Position numbers and translations under genes: made by a program | NCBI GenBank assembly: GCA_963773685.1 | Contig: CAVZBY010000004.1 | Location: 90,885-154,884 of the forward strand | Reading direction: 5' to 3' | Length of the DNA stretch: 64,000 bases | DNA from: JALHVH01 sp963773685 | Lineage (GTDB): Bacteria; Acidobacteriota; Aminicenantia; Aminicenantales; Saccharicenantaceae | The notes under the pieces: generated by a model | What the model was told of the DNA's origin: nothing | Databases searched by the model: none | The model's input: only the letters and a program-made list of their open reading frames with translations | Part shown: piece by piece, positions 1-9,005 of the stretch | Numbering within the stretch: position 1 is the first letter of the stretch | Layout of the letters: each line of letters starts with the position of its first letter

Positions 1-363
1 TTCCTCGAGCGGTCGCCGCTGACGTACTTCCACGTCTTCCCCTTCTCGCCGAGGGAAGGGACGCCCGCGGCCGCAATGGAACCCGTGGACGCAGCCGTCA
101 AGGCGGAGCGGGCCGATGTCCTGCGGCGCCTGTCGCGGGAGAAGGACCTGGCGTTCCGGAAGAGATTCATCGGCCGCGAGCTCGAAGCCGTGGTCATCAT
201 ACGGAAGGGGCGCGGCGCGGAGGTCCTGACGGGCAACAACATCAGCGTCGCCGTGCCGGATTGTGATGTCCCGCGTCGGGAGTTCCTCGAGGTCCGCATC
301 ACCAAGGCGACTGCCGATTCGACCATCGGCGCAGCTGTCCTGCCGAGGGGTCGGATCTCCTGA
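1..363 (+). CDS. mtaB: MtaB/MiaB-type tRNA methylthiotransferase, C-terminal part
   Basis: This reading frame is open from base 1, so the 5' part of the gene lies outside the window. The translated end starts FLERSPLTYFHVFPFSPREG, which matches the end of the radical-SAM domain of MtaB/MiaB enzymes (family pattern HVFPYSxRxGTPA). A segment rich in R, L and K follows, then a short beta-rich TRAM-like tail containing GRELEAVVI. The family adds a methylthio group to modified A37 of tRNA. The HVFP wording favours MtaB (acting on t6A37) over MiaB, but the catalytic CxxxCxxC motif is out of view. The stop is TGA at 361-363, and a repeat island begins directly after it. Confidence 0.72.
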   Translation, partial: FLERSPLTYFHVFPFSPREGTPAAAMEPVDAAVKAERADVLRRLSREKDLAFRKRFIGRELEAVVIIRKGRGAEVLTGNNISVAVPDCDVPRREFLEVRITKATADSTIGAAVLPRGRIS

Positions 364-1200
364 CCCCTCCCGGCTTGCCCGTCGTCGCGAGGTAAGCTTC
401 CCCGATACCTCTTCGGCAGATGCGCCCGATAAATCCCCCCAACCCCCCTTTAGAAAAGGGGGAAGAGATCCGAGGCTTAAATCGGCTTCTCGTTGTAGCC
501 GCAGACTACAAGAATCCCCCCCTTTGCAAAAGGGGGGCCAGAGGGGATTTCCCGGACTGCGTCTTGCCGAAGCCGTAAGCTTCATCGTGCGCCATCTTAG
601 AAGATAACTCAGGCTAAAGCCTGAGGCTACATTCAGAGCAGGCTCAGGTCAAAGCCTTAGGCTCCAATCAACAACGAGCCTGAGGCCCCATAATGTCGCT
701 CCCGGCACTGGAATCCCCCCCTTTAGGAAAGGGGGGAAGAGATCCGAGGCTTAAATCGGCTTCTCGTTGTAGCCGCAGACTACAAGAATCCCCCCCTTTG
801 CAAAAGGGGGGCCAGAGGGGATTTTCCGGACTGCGTCTTGCCGAAGCCGTAAGCTTCATCGTGCGCTATCTATGAAGATAACTCAGGCTGAAGCCTGAGG
901 CTACAAACGACCACGAGCCCGAGGCCTAATTAGCAGGGCTTGAGGCATCTTGATGTAGCCGCAAGCTTCAGCTTGCGCCATCTTAGAAGATAACTCAGGC
1001 TAAAGCCTGAGGCTACATTCAGATCAGGCTCGGGTCAAAGCCTTAGGCTCCAATCAACAACGAGCCTGAGGCCCCATAATGTCGCTCCCGGTCTGGAATA
1101 CCCCCCTTTGTAAAAGGGGGGCCAGGGGGGATTTTCTGAACCCGCGTCTTGCCCTCCCGGCGAGGGGTCAGGTCTCAAGTTTCAAGTTCTTAATTCGATA
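364..1200. repeat. Intergenic repeat island: REP-like hairpins and C6TTT/AAAG6 hairpins
   Basis: About 840 bases without a credible gene. A composite unit occurs twice almost unchanged (about 440-600 and 712-870): a CCCCCCTTT...AAAGGGGGG hairpin, a GTAG-headed stub (GTAGCCGCAGACTAC) and a second C/G hairpin. Inverted REP-like copies (CTCAGGC-TAAA-GCCTGAG followed by GCTAC) lie near 607-631, 883-905 and 988-1012. A variant with stem CGCAAGC/GCTTGCG lies at about 955-977. One more C/G hairpin is at 1100-1135. The C/G hairpins could act as bidirectional terminators between mtaB and mutL. Short open frames here are artefacts of the repeats. Confidence 0.85.
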
Positions 1201-1250
1201 AAAACTTGAGACCTGACCCCTCCCCGGTATATGTTAAAGGCATAATCGCC

Positions 1251-2972
1251 ATGCAAAGAATACATGTCCTCCCCCCCGACCTTGCGGGGAAGATCGCGGC
1301 CGGCGAGGTCATCGAGCGGCCGGTCTCGGTCGTCAAGGAGCTCGTCGAGAATGCCCTCGACGCCGGGGCGACCGACGTCCGCGTCGAGCTCGCCGACGGC
1401 GGGAAGAGGCTCATCGCCGTCCGGGACAACGGCCAGGGCATGTCCGCCGAAGACGCGGCCCTGGCGTTCCGCCGGCATTCGACGAGCAAGATCTCCCGCG
1501 AGGAGGACCTCGAGAGCATCGCGACGCTCGGCTTCCGCGGCGAGGCGCTGGCGAGCATCTCGTCGGTCTCCCGTGTCCTGCTCAAGACCTCGAACGGCGA
1601 GGGCGACCGCGGGACGGGCATCGAACGGGAAGGGGAGAGGGTCGTCGGGGTCGCCGACGTGGCCTTCCCCAAGGGGACCTCGATCGAGGTCCGGGACCTG
1701 TTCTTCAACCTCCCGGCCCGCCGGAAGTTCCTCCGCTCCGACAGGTCCGAGCTGGGCGCCATCGCGAAGTACCTGACCAACGCCGCCCTGGCCGCCCCGG
1801 CCGTCCGGTTCGTCCTGACCCACGGCGGGCGGACCGTCCTCGATTGCCCGGCCGTTGCGGGTCTGCGCGAGCGCATCTTCCAGCTCTACGGGCGCGAGGT
1901 GCTCGACGGCTTGATGGACGTCGACTTCGCGGAGGGCGGCTGTCGGGTCCGCGGGTTCGTATCGCGTCCGCTCATGGGACGGGGGGACCGAAACCACCAG
2001 TTCTTCTTCGTCAACACGCGGCCGGTCAAGGACCGGACGCTCCAGGCGGCGCTGAACCAGGCGTTCGAGGGGAAGCTCGAGAAGGGCCGGTCGGCCGAGG
2101 CCTTCCTCTTCATCGACGTCCCTTACGGAGAGGTGGACGTCAACGTACATCCCGCCAAAGCCGAGGTTCGCTTCCGGGAGTCCCAGACGATCTTCCGCCT
2201 GGTCCTGCGCGGGGTCGAAAAGGCGGCGCTCCGGGTCAGCGGCATCAAGGAGGTCGGCGGGCCGGCGGCCGGCGAAGGGATGGCCGGCCCCGAAGCGCGG
2301 ACGCGGGTGGAGGAGCCGGGCCTGCCCATCCCTTTCGGGGCGGAATGGAGAGTCGGAAAACGGCGCCCGGAGATCGACGAGGGCGTCGGCCCGGCCGCCG
2401 AGGCCCCGCAAATGGGCCCCAGGGTCCTGGGCCAGTATCTCGACATGTATATCGTCGTCGTCTCGGAGGAAGGGCTCCTCGTCGTGGACCAGCACAACGC
2501 CCACGAGCGCATCCTGTACGAGAAGTTCCTCGAGATCGACCGGACGCGGTCCTGGCCGCGGAAGATGCCCCTCATCCCGGAGATCATAGAGCTCGCGCCG
2601 CCGGAGGCCCTGGCTCTCGAGGAGAACAGGGCGCTCCTCGAGGACGCGGGCTTTCTCGTCGAGCCGATGGGCGGCCGGAGCTACGCTCTCAAGGAATATC
2701 CCGAGGTCTTCAGGGACGGCGAGGTCCGGGACGCGCTCCTGGACCTGCTCGAAAAGGTCGGAAGGACCAAGGCGGCGGGGCGCCGGGAGAAGCTCCTGGC
2801 GACGATGGCCTGCAAGTCGGCCATCAAGGCCGGCGAGCCGCTTCCCATGGCCAAGATGGCCTACCTCGTCGAGGAGCTTTTCAAGACGGCGAACCCGACC
2901 CTCTGCCCCCACGGCCGGCCGGTCGTCGTCAAGCTCGACCGCTCAGCCATCGACAGAGGCCTTGGCCGCTGA
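1251..2972 (+). CDS. mutL: DNA mismatch repair protein MutL
   Basis: MutL couples MutS mismatch recognition to strand incision. The start chosen is ATG 1251 (MQRIHVLPPDLAGKIAAGEV), where family homology begins; an in-frame ATG at 1206 would add 15 unsupported residues. The protein has 573 residues. The GHKL ATPase motifs are visible: ERPVSVVKELVENALDAG, DNGQGM and TLGFRGEALASI. The C-terminal domain carries endonuclease-type motifs: DQHNAHERILYE (the DQHA-x2-E-x4-E metal site, with Asn for the usual Ala), ACKSAIKAG and CPHGRP. This points to a nicking MutL, as expected in bacteria without MutH. No mutS lies in the window. A short AT-rich stretch and tRNA-Pro follow. Confidence 0.95.
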   Translation: MQRIHVLPPDLAGKIAAGEVIERPVSVVKELVENALDAGATDVRVELADGGKRLIAVRDNGQGMSAEDAALAFRRHSTSKISREEDLESIATLGFRGEALASISSVSRVLLKTSNGEGDRGTGIEREGERVVGVADVAFPKGTSIEVRDLFFNLPARRKFLRSDRSELGAIAKYLTNAALAAPAVRFVLTHGGRTVLDCPAVAGLRERIFQLYGREVLDGLMDVDFAEGGCRVRGFVSRPLMGRGDRNHQFFFVNTRPVKDRTLQAALNQAFEGKLEKGRSAEAFLFIDVPYGEVDVNVHPAKAEVRFRESQTIFRLVLRGVEKAALRVSGIKEVGGPAAGEGMAGPEARTRVEEPGLPIPFGAEWRVGKRRPEIDEGVGPAAEAPQMGPRVLGQYLDMYIVVVSEEGLLVVDQHNAHERILYEKFLEIDRTRSWPRKMPLIPEIIELAPPEALALEENRALLEDAGFLVEPMGGRSYALKEYPEVFRDGEVRDALLDLLEKVGRTKAAGRREKLLATMACKSAIKAGEPLPMAKMAYLVEELFKTANPTLCPHGRPVVVKLDRSAIDRGLGR

Positions 2973-2998
2973 CCCCTCATATGCTATTGTTTTACCGG

Positions 2999-3073
2999 CG
3001 GGGAGTGGCGCAGCCCGGTTAGCGCGCCTGCCTTGGGAGCAGGAGGTCGGCGGTTCAAATCCGCTCTCCCCGA
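2999..3073 (+). tRNA. tRNA-Pro (TGG)
   Basis: A complete cloverleaf. The acceptor stem CGGGGAG pairs with CTCCCCG. The anticodon stem CCTGC/GCAGG encloses loop CTTGGGA, giving anticodon TGG. The T-arm contains GGTTCAAATCC. The CCA end is not encoded. It starts 26 bases after the mutL stop. Confidence 0.95.
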
Positions 3074-3166
3074 CTTAGACACAAGCGAGACGAGCGAGAC
3101 TTGCGGGACGGGCGAGACGAGAGGCAGGTTCAAGGCTTCTCGGCAATTAGGAGAGATGCTAAGTAC

Positions 3167-3240
3167 GCGCCTGTAGCTCAGTTGGACAGAGCAGCTGCCT
3201 TCTAAGCAGCGGGTCGGGTGTTCGAGTCACCCCAGGCGCG
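3167..3240 (+). tRNA. tRNA-Arg (TCT)
   Basis: Acceptor GCGCCTG pairs with CAGGCGC. The D-stem GCTC/GAGC is fully paired. The anticodon stem GCTGC/GCAGC encloses CTTCTAA, anticodon TCT. The T-loop is TTCGAGT. CCA is not encoded. A near-identical copy lies at 36226-36299. The 90 bases between this gene and tRNA-Pro hold only a short GCGAGACGA-like repetition. Confidence 0.95.
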
Positions 3241-3285
3241 CTTTTCTATTCCCCCCCGTCAGGTCCCGGCTCGCGCTCTCCTCAT

Positions 3286-3729
3286 TTACCGGGGATTGTC
3301 CCGTCCCATGATGTAGTTTTCGAGCTGCTGGATGGTCACGTTCTGGCCCGAAATGACGGCCTTGACCACGTCGCCGATGGAGATGACCCCGGCGAGCTTG
3401 TCCTTTTCCAGGACGGGGAGGTGCCGGATCCGCCGGTCCGTCATCAGCGCCAGGCACTCCTCGGCCGACGCGCCGGGATGGATCCCGTAGACCTGCGTCG
3501 TCATGATATCCTTGACCGGCGTGTCCTGGGAGAGCCGGCCCATCAGGGCGATCTTTCGGGCATAGTCCCTCTCGGACAGAATGCCGACGACCCGGCCGTT
3601 CTCGACGGCGACCAAGGCGCCGATCTCCTTTTCGGCCATGAGCTTGAGCGCGTCGAAGACCTTGGCATCGGGTCCGATCGTCCAGGCCTGGCGCCCCTTC
3701 CCATCGAGGATTTGCTTTACGGTGATCAT
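3286..3729 (-). CDS. CBS-domain pair protein
   Basis: A stand-alone 147-residue protein made of two CBS motifs in tandem (about residues 8-65 and 75-135). The first contains KLMAEKEIGALVAVE and GILSERDYARKI; the second contains CLALMTDRRIRHLPVLE and GVISIGDVVKAV. Such Bateman modules bind adenine nucleotides (AMP, ATP, NAD) and often regulate other proteins. No partner domain is fused, so its target is unknown. ATG at 3729 has a good AGGAGG site six bases upstream. It is convergent with tRNA-Arg and transcribed away from the formate dehydrogenase operon. Confidence 0.9.
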   Translation of the reverse strand: MITVKQILDGKGRQAWTIGPDAKVFDALKLMAEKEIGALVAVENGRVVGILSERDYARKIALMGRLSQDTPVKDIMTTQVYGIHPGASAEECLALMTDRRIRHLPVLEKDKLAGVISIGDVVKAVISGQNVTIQQLENYIMGRDNPR

Positions 3730-3898
3730 AGCGGCCCTCCTGCTCGGCTATCGATGCCCTATTAATAGACGAACCTTGTCGGGTTGTCAATTCGCCGCCG
3801 GCCCCGGTTGACCGGTTTTATCATCATCCTGCTATACTAGAAGAAGGGCAGGCGAGAACTGCCGGATCTGGTCCATGACGGATCGGGGAGGTCGGACA

Positions 3899-4726
3899 AT
3901 GGCGGCTCCCGAGAGACAAGATTACATTCCGATGCTCGGCAGCATCCAGGAAGCGCGCAGGCTGACGAGCCTCGAGAAATTCTTCAGGATCGGTCTCCCC
4001 GACGGCCGCGCGCTCGACCATCGACCCGGACAGTTCGTCCAGGTGTCCGTCATCGGCGCCGGCGAGGCGCCGATATCCATCAGCTCGTCCCCGACCCGCG
4101 GTCCGCATCTCGAGCTCACGATCAGAAAGATGGGGAAGGTCACAACCGCGCTCCACGGGCTCAAAGAGGGGGATGCCGTGGGCATCAGAGGGCCGTTCGG
4201 CTCATCTTTCGATATCGGGAGATTCAAGGGGAAGAACGTTCTCCTGATCGCGGGGGGGTTGGGGATGGCTCCCATGCGGTCGCTGATCCAATACGTGATC
4301 GATACGCGGGACCTTTACCGGGAAGTCACCGTCGCCTACGGGACGAAATGTCCGGAAGAGATCCTGTTCCCCGAGGAGATCGAGTCCTGGAAACGGAGGG
4401 GCGGCTTGACGGTCCGGGAAACGGTGGATGTCGGCTCTCCGTCGTGGACGGGGCCCGTGGGCCTGATCACGACCCTGATCCCGCCGCTCGATATCCGGGC
4501 CGATACGATCGTCGCGATCATCGGGCCCCCGGTCATGTACAAATTCGTCATCGGCGAATTGGACAAGAAGAAGGTGCCCCACGGGAACATCGCCGTTTCT
4601 CTCGAGCGCTACATGAAATGCGGCGTCGGGAAGTGCGGTCATTGCACGATCGAACATCTCTATTGCTGCCTGGACGGCCCCGTCTTCTGGCTCAATGAGA
4701 TCGAACTCCTCAAGGGGGCGCTATGA
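3899..4726 (+). CDS. FAD/NAD(P)-binding oxidoreductase subunit (sulfhydrogenase gamma / HydG-like)
   Basis: A ferredoxin-NADP reductase-type diaphorase of 275 residues. The FAD-binding barrel includes RPGQFVQVSV and PISISSSP. The nucleotide-binding half begins at LLIAGGLGMAPMRSLI. A C-terminal cysteine cluster (CGVGKCGHC, then CC in HLYCC) fits a [2Fe-2S] site as in the gamma subunit of sulfhydrogenases and AsrB. ATG 3899 is preferred over ATG 3875 because GGAGG lies a few bases upstream. The stop overlaps the next start by four bases (ATGA). From context it should exchange electrons between NAD(P)H and the formate dehydrogenase core; this is inference. Confidence 0.88.
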   Translation: MAAPERQDYIPMLGSIQEARRLTSLEKFFRIGLPDGRALDHRPGQFVQVSVIGAGEAPISISSSPTRGPHLELTIRKMGKVTTALHGLKEGDAVGIRGPFGSSFDIGRFKGKNVLLIAGGLGMAPMRSLIQYVIDTRDLYREVTVAYGTKCPEEILFPEEIESWKRRGGLTVRETVDVGSPSWTGPVGLITTLIPPLDIRADTIVAIIGPPVMYKFVIGELDKKKVPHGNIAVSLERYMKCGVGKCGHCTIEHLYCCLDGPVFWLNEIELLKGAL

Positions 4727-6768
4727 AACGAGTTCTGACGACCTGCCCCTACTGCGGGACGGGGTGCAATTACTACCTGATGGTCGATGACCGCGAGCGG
4801 ATCATCGGGGTCGTCCCGAGCACCGAGAACGTGGTCAACAAGGGACAGCTCTGCATCAAAGGCTGGAACTCGTTCCAGTTCGTGCAGCATCCGGACAGGC
4901 TCACCCATCCGCTGATCCGAAGGAACGGGACATTCGAAAAGATCTCCTGGGAAGAGGCCCTCCGGACCATCGTCAGGAAGCTCAAGGAAACACAGGCCGC
5001 CTACGGGAACGACGCGGTCGCGTTCTTTGCGTCGGCCAAGGCGACCAACGAAGAGAATTACCTGATGATGAAGATGGCCCGGGCCGCTTTCAAGACCAAT
5101 AATATCGACCACTGCGCCCGCCTCTGCCACTCCTCGACGGTGACCGGCCTGTCGGGGGCGTTCGGTTCGGGGGCCATGACCAATTCGATCTCCTGCGTCG
5201 AGGAGGCCGACGTCATCTTCGTCATCGGATCGAACACGACCGAACAGCATCCCCTCATCGGCACTCGGGTGATCAAAGCCAAGAGGAACGGCGCGAAGCT
5301 CATCGTGGCCGACAATCGGATCATCCGATTGGCCCGGATGGCGGACCTCCATATCCGGCACAAGAACGGCACCGACGTGTATCTTCTGAACGCGATGATG
5401 CAGGTGATCATCGCCGAGGGTCTCCAGAACCGGGACTTCGTCGAGGCGCGGACGGAGGGCTATGAAGAGCTCGAAGCCACCGTCCTGGACCGGAAATATT
5501 CCCCGGAACAGGCGTCCGTCGCCACCGGAGTCCCCGCCGACCAGATCAGGGAGGCGGCCCGGATGATCGCCAAGGCCCCCAAAGCGATGATCATCTATGC
5601 CATGGGGATCACACAGCATTCGCACGGCGTCGATAATGTCCGGTCCTGCGCCCATCTCGCGATGCTGACCGGGCAGATCGGGATATCGGGAACCGGGGTG
5701 AATCCTCTGCGGGGCCAGAACAATGTCCAGGGGGGGTGCGATATGGGAGCGCTCCCGGACGTCTACACCGGGTACCAGGCCGTGACGGATCCGGGCATCC
5801 GGAAGAAGTTCGAGACCGCCTGGCACGTCGATTCTCTCCCGGACAAGGCGGGGGAAACGGTCACGACCGCGATCAACGGTGCCCATGAGGGGAAGATCAA
5901 GGCCCTTTATATCATGGGGGAAAATCCGGTGATCTCGGATCCGGATACCCGGCATGTCCGGGAGGCCCTGATGAAGCTCGATCTTCTCGTGGTCCAGGAT
6001 ATCTTCATGACGCCGACCGCGGAGCTCGCCACGATCGTCCTCCCCGGGGCGACGTATGCGGAAAAGGACGGCACGTTCACTTCGACGGAACGGCGGGTGC
6101 AGAGGGTCCGGAAGGCGATCGAGCCCCTGGGGGATTCCAGGCCGGACTGGCGGATCCTCTGCGACGTGGCGCGGGAAGCGGGATATCCCCACATGGCCTA
6201 TCCGGGCCCCCGTCAGGTCATGGAAGAGATCAATGCCTTGACGCCCAGCTATCAGGGGATCACCTACGATCGTATCGAGAAGCTCGGTTTGCAGTGGCCG
6301 TGCCCGGGCACGGATCACCCGGGCACCCCGATCCTCCACCGGGACCGATTCACCAAGGGCAAGGGCACCTTCAGGGCCGCGGAATATCGACCGTCGATGG
6401 AATTGCCGGATGCCGATTATCCCTTTGTGCTCACGACCGGAAGGGTCTTTACCCAGTACCATACGGGGACCATGACCCGGAGGACTCAGCTTCTTGAAAG
6501 GGAAGAGCCGCAAGCCTTCGTCGAGATCCATCCGAAGGACGCGAAGGATCTGGGGATCCGGAATGACCAGTCCGTCTCCGTATATACCCGGCGGGGGGAG
6601 GTCCAGGCCAAAGCCCGGGTGACCGACGTCGTGCCTCCCGGCGTCCTGTTCATGCCTTTTCACTTCCAGGAGGGGAGCGCCAACGTCCTGACGAACAACG
6701 CGCTGGACCCACTGGCCAAGATCCCCGAATTCAAAGTCTGCGCCGCGAACGTGAGAACGTCAGGATGA
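4723..6768 (+). CDS. fdhA: Formate dehydrogenase catalytic (molybdopterin) subunit
   Basis: A 681-residue molybdopterin oxidoreductase of the FdhF/FdhA class that interconverts formate and CO2. An N-terminal [4Fe-4S] site is formed by C8, C11, C15 and C44 (CPYCGTGC and GQLC). The active-site segment is HCARLCHSS, with Cys135 replacing the selenocysteine of E. coli FdhF and His136 following. The C-terminal dinucleotide-binding domain contains LTTGRVFTQYHTGTMTRR. No signal peptide is seen, so it should be cytoplasmic. It overlaps both neighbours by four bases, indicating translational coupling with the diaphorase-like and Fe-S subunits. It is shorter than NAD-linked FDH alpha subunits that carry extra N-terminal Fe-S domains, so the neighbours probably supply that electron path. 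Confidence 0.92.
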   Translation: MKRVLTTCPYCGTGCNYYLMVDDRERIIGVVPSTENVVNKGQLCIKGWNSFQFVQHPDRLTHPLIRRNGTFEKISWEEALRTIVRKLKETQAAYGNDAVAFFASAKATNEENYLMMKMARAAFKTNNIDHCARLCHSSTVTGLSGAFGSGAMTNSISCVEEADVIFVIGSNTTEQHPLIGTRVIKAKRNGAKLIVADNRIIRLARMADLHIRHKNGTDVYLLNAMMQVIIAEGLQNRDFVEARTEGYEELEATVLDRKYSPEQASVATGVPADQIREAARMIAKAPKAMIIYAMGITQHSHGVDNVRSCAHLAMLTGQIGISGTGVNPLRGQNNVQGGCDMGALPDVYTGYQAVTDPGIRKKFETAWHVDSLPDKAGETVTTAINGAHEGKIKALYIMGENPVISDPDTRHVREALMKLDLLVVQDIFMTPTAELATIVLPGATYAEKDGTFTSTERRVQRVRKAIEPLGDSRPDWRILCDVAREAGYPHMAYPGPRQVMEEINALTPSYQGITYDRIEKLGLQWPCPGTDHPGTPILHRDRFTKGKGTFRAAEYRPSMELPDADYPFVLTTGRVFTQYHTGTMTRRTQLLEREEPQAFVEIHPKDAKDLGIRNDQSVSVYTRRGEVQAKARVTDVVPPGVLFMPFHFQEGSANVLTNNALDPLAKIPEFKVCAANVRTSG

Positions 6769-7751
6769 AGACGATGAAAGTCATCACCGAGCCCCGCTTG
6801 GTCGAGCTGTTGAAAAGCTTGCAGTCGGATTATCAAGTTTATGTCCCGATCGAGCTTGCGGACGGGACCCGCGTGATGGGGAGTATGGACGAGGGCCCTA
6901 TCTCCCTGCTCGGAGGACAGGTGGCGGCCAAACCGACGGCCTTCTTCTTTCCCCAGATGGATAGCGTGTTTCATGTCGAACGGGGAGCTATCCAGGAAGA
7001 GGGCTCGATGGGAAAGCCGATCCTCCTCGTCGGGCTGTCGGCGGCCGACGCGGACGGGCTGGCGTTCATCGATCGCTTTTATAATATCGACTTCCGGGAC
7101 GAGATCTACAATAGGAAAAGGGAGCATTCCCTGGTCGCCGTCATCTCGGGGAAGCTGGGGAACGGAGCGAAATTCGAGCCCGTGGCGGGGAAGAATTGCG
7201 ACATCGAGCTCGCTTATGACGGCTCGCAATTCTACGTTTCCGCCTATACGCCCAAGGGAAAGGCCCTGGAACAACGGATCCCCGACGAGGATTCGGCCCT
7301 TCCCTTCGAGCACCTCCAGCGGATGTCCGTCGCTCAGGGCCAGGAATCGAGATCGATCCTGAGACATGCCTCCCAGCTGATCCTGGCGGGAAAGGTGACC
7401 GACGATTTCTGGCAGAAGATCGCGGATGAGTGCATCGCCTGCGGCTCCTGCATCTTTTATTGCCCGACCTGCACCTGCTTCGACGTTTATGATTGCGGGG
7501 ACGGCGATCGGAGCGAACGGATCAGATGTTGGGATGCCTGCCTGCTCGGCGGATACACCAGGGAGGCGAGCGGGCATAATCCCCGAAACGAAGCGGAACG
7601 GAGCCGCCGGAGGATCAGCCACAAGCTGGAGGCCGATATGATCCGATTCGGGGAGCTGGGCTGCGTCGATTGCTGGAGATGCGACGTGTTCTGCCCGACG
7701 GGGATAGGGATCCATGCGGTCGCCAAACGGATCGTCGATCGATTTTCCTGA
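6765..7751 (+). CDS. 4Fe-4S dicluster subunit (HydB / AsrA-like)
   Basis: A 328-residue electron-transfer protein resembling sulfhydrogenase beta and anaerobic sulfite reductase A subunits. The N-terminal 220 residues are the family's non-Fe-S region. Two ferredoxin-like clusters follow: CIACGSCIFYCPTC and CVDCWRCDVFCPTG, separated by the conserved RCWDAC and GHNPR segments. It overlaps the FDH catalytic gene by four bases. The expected role is electron relay between the FDH molybdenum site and the FAD subunit at 3899-4726. Only this three-subunit set is present; no hydrogenase large subunit is in the window. Confidence 0.88.
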   Translation: MKTMKVITEPRLVELLKSLQSDYQVYVPIELADGTRVMGSMDEGPISLLGGQVAAKPTAFFFPQMDSVFHVERGAIQEEGSMGKPILLVGLSAADADGLAFIDRFYNIDFRDEIYNRKREHSLVAVISGKLGNGAKFEPVAGKNCDIELAYDGSQFYVSAYTPKGKALEQRIPDEDSALPFEHLQRMSVAQGQESRSILRHASQLILAGKVTDDFWQKIADECIACGSCIFYCPTCTCFDVYDCGDGDRSERIRCWDACLLGGYTREASGHNPRNEAERSRRRISHKLEADMIRFGELGCVDCWRCDVFCPTGIGIHAVAKRIVDRFS

Positions 7752-7797
7752 TCTTCCTATGGACCCGGTTGCTGATCGGGGAAAAGGAGAGCCGTTC

Positions 7798-8946
7798 GTG
7801 CGCGCGGTCCCGACCATGATCCTGGTGGGGTCAACGGCGAGAAACTTGGGAAAGACGGCGCTGGCCGCCCGTCTGATCGAAGCCCTCCGCCCCCGGGAAA
7901 AAGTGATCGGCGTGAAGGTGACGACGATCCGGGACAGGGGAGCGAAGTGTCCGCGGGACGGTGACGGCTGCGGCATCTGCTCTTCCCTGATCGGGAACTA
8001 TGAGATCCGGGAAGAGAGGGATCCCGACGGAGACAAGGATACGTCCCGGCTTCTCAAGGCCGGGGCGGCCCGCGTTTTCTGGCTCAAGGTGATGAGAGAC
8101 TCCCTGGCGGAAGGTCTGGACGCGCTGATGACGCGTATCGACCGGGAGGCGGTGATCGTGGCGGAATCGAATTCCCTGCGGAAGGTCGTCACGCCCAGCC
8201 TTTTCCTCATGCTGAAGGGATCGGACCGCGGCCCGGTCAAGCCGGCCGCCCGCGAGGTGATGTCCTTCGTCGATATCGCCGTTCCCTCGGCGGGCGGGAA
8301 CGCCGCCTATCCCGTGCGGGATATCCTGAAGAGGTATTATTCTTATTTCACCTCCATAGTTCTTGCCGGCGGGACGAGCCGGCGGATGGGACAGGACAAG
8401 GCTCTCTTACCGATCGACGGCAGGCCGATGATCCAGTCGCTTATCCGCGGGCTGATCCCCGTCTCGAGGGACGTCATCGTCAGCTTGAATGACGGGGAAC
8501 GTCATGAGGAGCTGAAACAGGCCCTTCCCGCCGGTGTCAGGGTCGTTTATGACGAACGGCCCGGGCAGGGGCCGCTCATGGGGATATATGCCGGACTGAA
8601 AGCGTCGGAAACGGATGTCAATCTTGTCGTCGCCTGCGATATCCCCGAGGTCGACCCCGGATTCATCACCGAGATGCGCTCCTATACGGGCGACCATGAT
8701 GTGGTGGTGTCCGTGGACAATGAGGGGAGAACGAACGCCCTGCTGGCCATGTATAGAAGGTCCGTCATCCCGCTGATAAAGAAACAGCTCGATGAGGGAC
8801 GGAGGAAGATCATCCTCTTCTATCCTCAGTGCCGGGTGAAATATGTTCCCATGCGCGACGTCGCATGGTACAGGAATATCAATACGATGGACGACTACAA
8901 GACGTATCGTCGGAACCGGATCGACCCTTCTTCGCAGGGGGAATGA
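7798..8946 (+). CDS. MobB-MobA fusion: molybdenum cofactor guanylyltransferase
   Basis: The N-terminal half is a MobB-like P-loop domain (MILVGSTARNLGKTALAARL; GSTARNLGKT as Walker A). The C-terminal half is MobA, with signature SIVLAGGTSRRMGQDKALLP and the metal-binding CDIPEVD. MobA transfers GMP from GTP to molybdopterin, making the guanine-dinucleotide cofactor used by enzymes such as the FDH encoded just upstream. GTG 7798 is taken as the start because AAGGAG lies about nine bases before it; in-frame ATGs at 7714 and 7759 lack such a site. The N-terminal domain has an unusual cysteine cluster (CPRDGDGCGIC). Its position at the end of the operon fits a dedicated maturation role. Confidence 0.88.
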   Translation: MRAVPTMILVGSTARNLGKTALAARLIEALRPREKVIGVKVTTIRDRGAKCPRDGDGCGICSSLIGNYEIREERDPDGDKDTSRLLKAGAARVFWLKVMRDSLAEGLDALMTRIDREAVIVAESNSLRKVVTPSLFLMLKGSDRGPVKPAAREVMSFVDIAVPSAGGNAAYPVRDILKRYYSYFTSIVLAGGTSRRMGQDKALLPIDGRPMIQSLIRGLIPVSRDVIVSLNDGERHEELKQALPAGVRVVYDERPGQGPLMGIYAGLKASETDVNLVVACDIPEVDPGFITEMRSYTGDHDVVVSVDNEGRTNALLAMYRRSVIPLIKKQLDEGRRKIILFYPQCRVKYVPMRDVAWYRNINTMDDYKTYRRNRIDPSSQGE

Positions 8947-9005
8947 GCGTCAAATATCTTGGGGAGAGGTCTGCCTTTTCACCCGGGGAGTCCTGCCGGC
9001 CGTAT

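Noticed and set aside
263..875. Short open frames in the first repeat island (263-607, 668-859, 693-875)
   Set aside because: They translate the repeat units themselves and recur with each copy.
3074..3166. A small gene or RNA between the two tRNAs
   Set aside because: Only a GCGAGACGA-like short repetition is visible, with no start, stop or fold of note.
3227..3790. Larger minus-strand frame over the CBS protein
   Set aside because: It is out of frame with the CBS motifs; the 147-codon frame has the homology and the ribosome site.
5119..5130. Possible selenocysteine site in the formate dehydrogenase
   Set aside because: The codon at the active-site position is TGC (Cys135), not TGA, so no recoding is needed.
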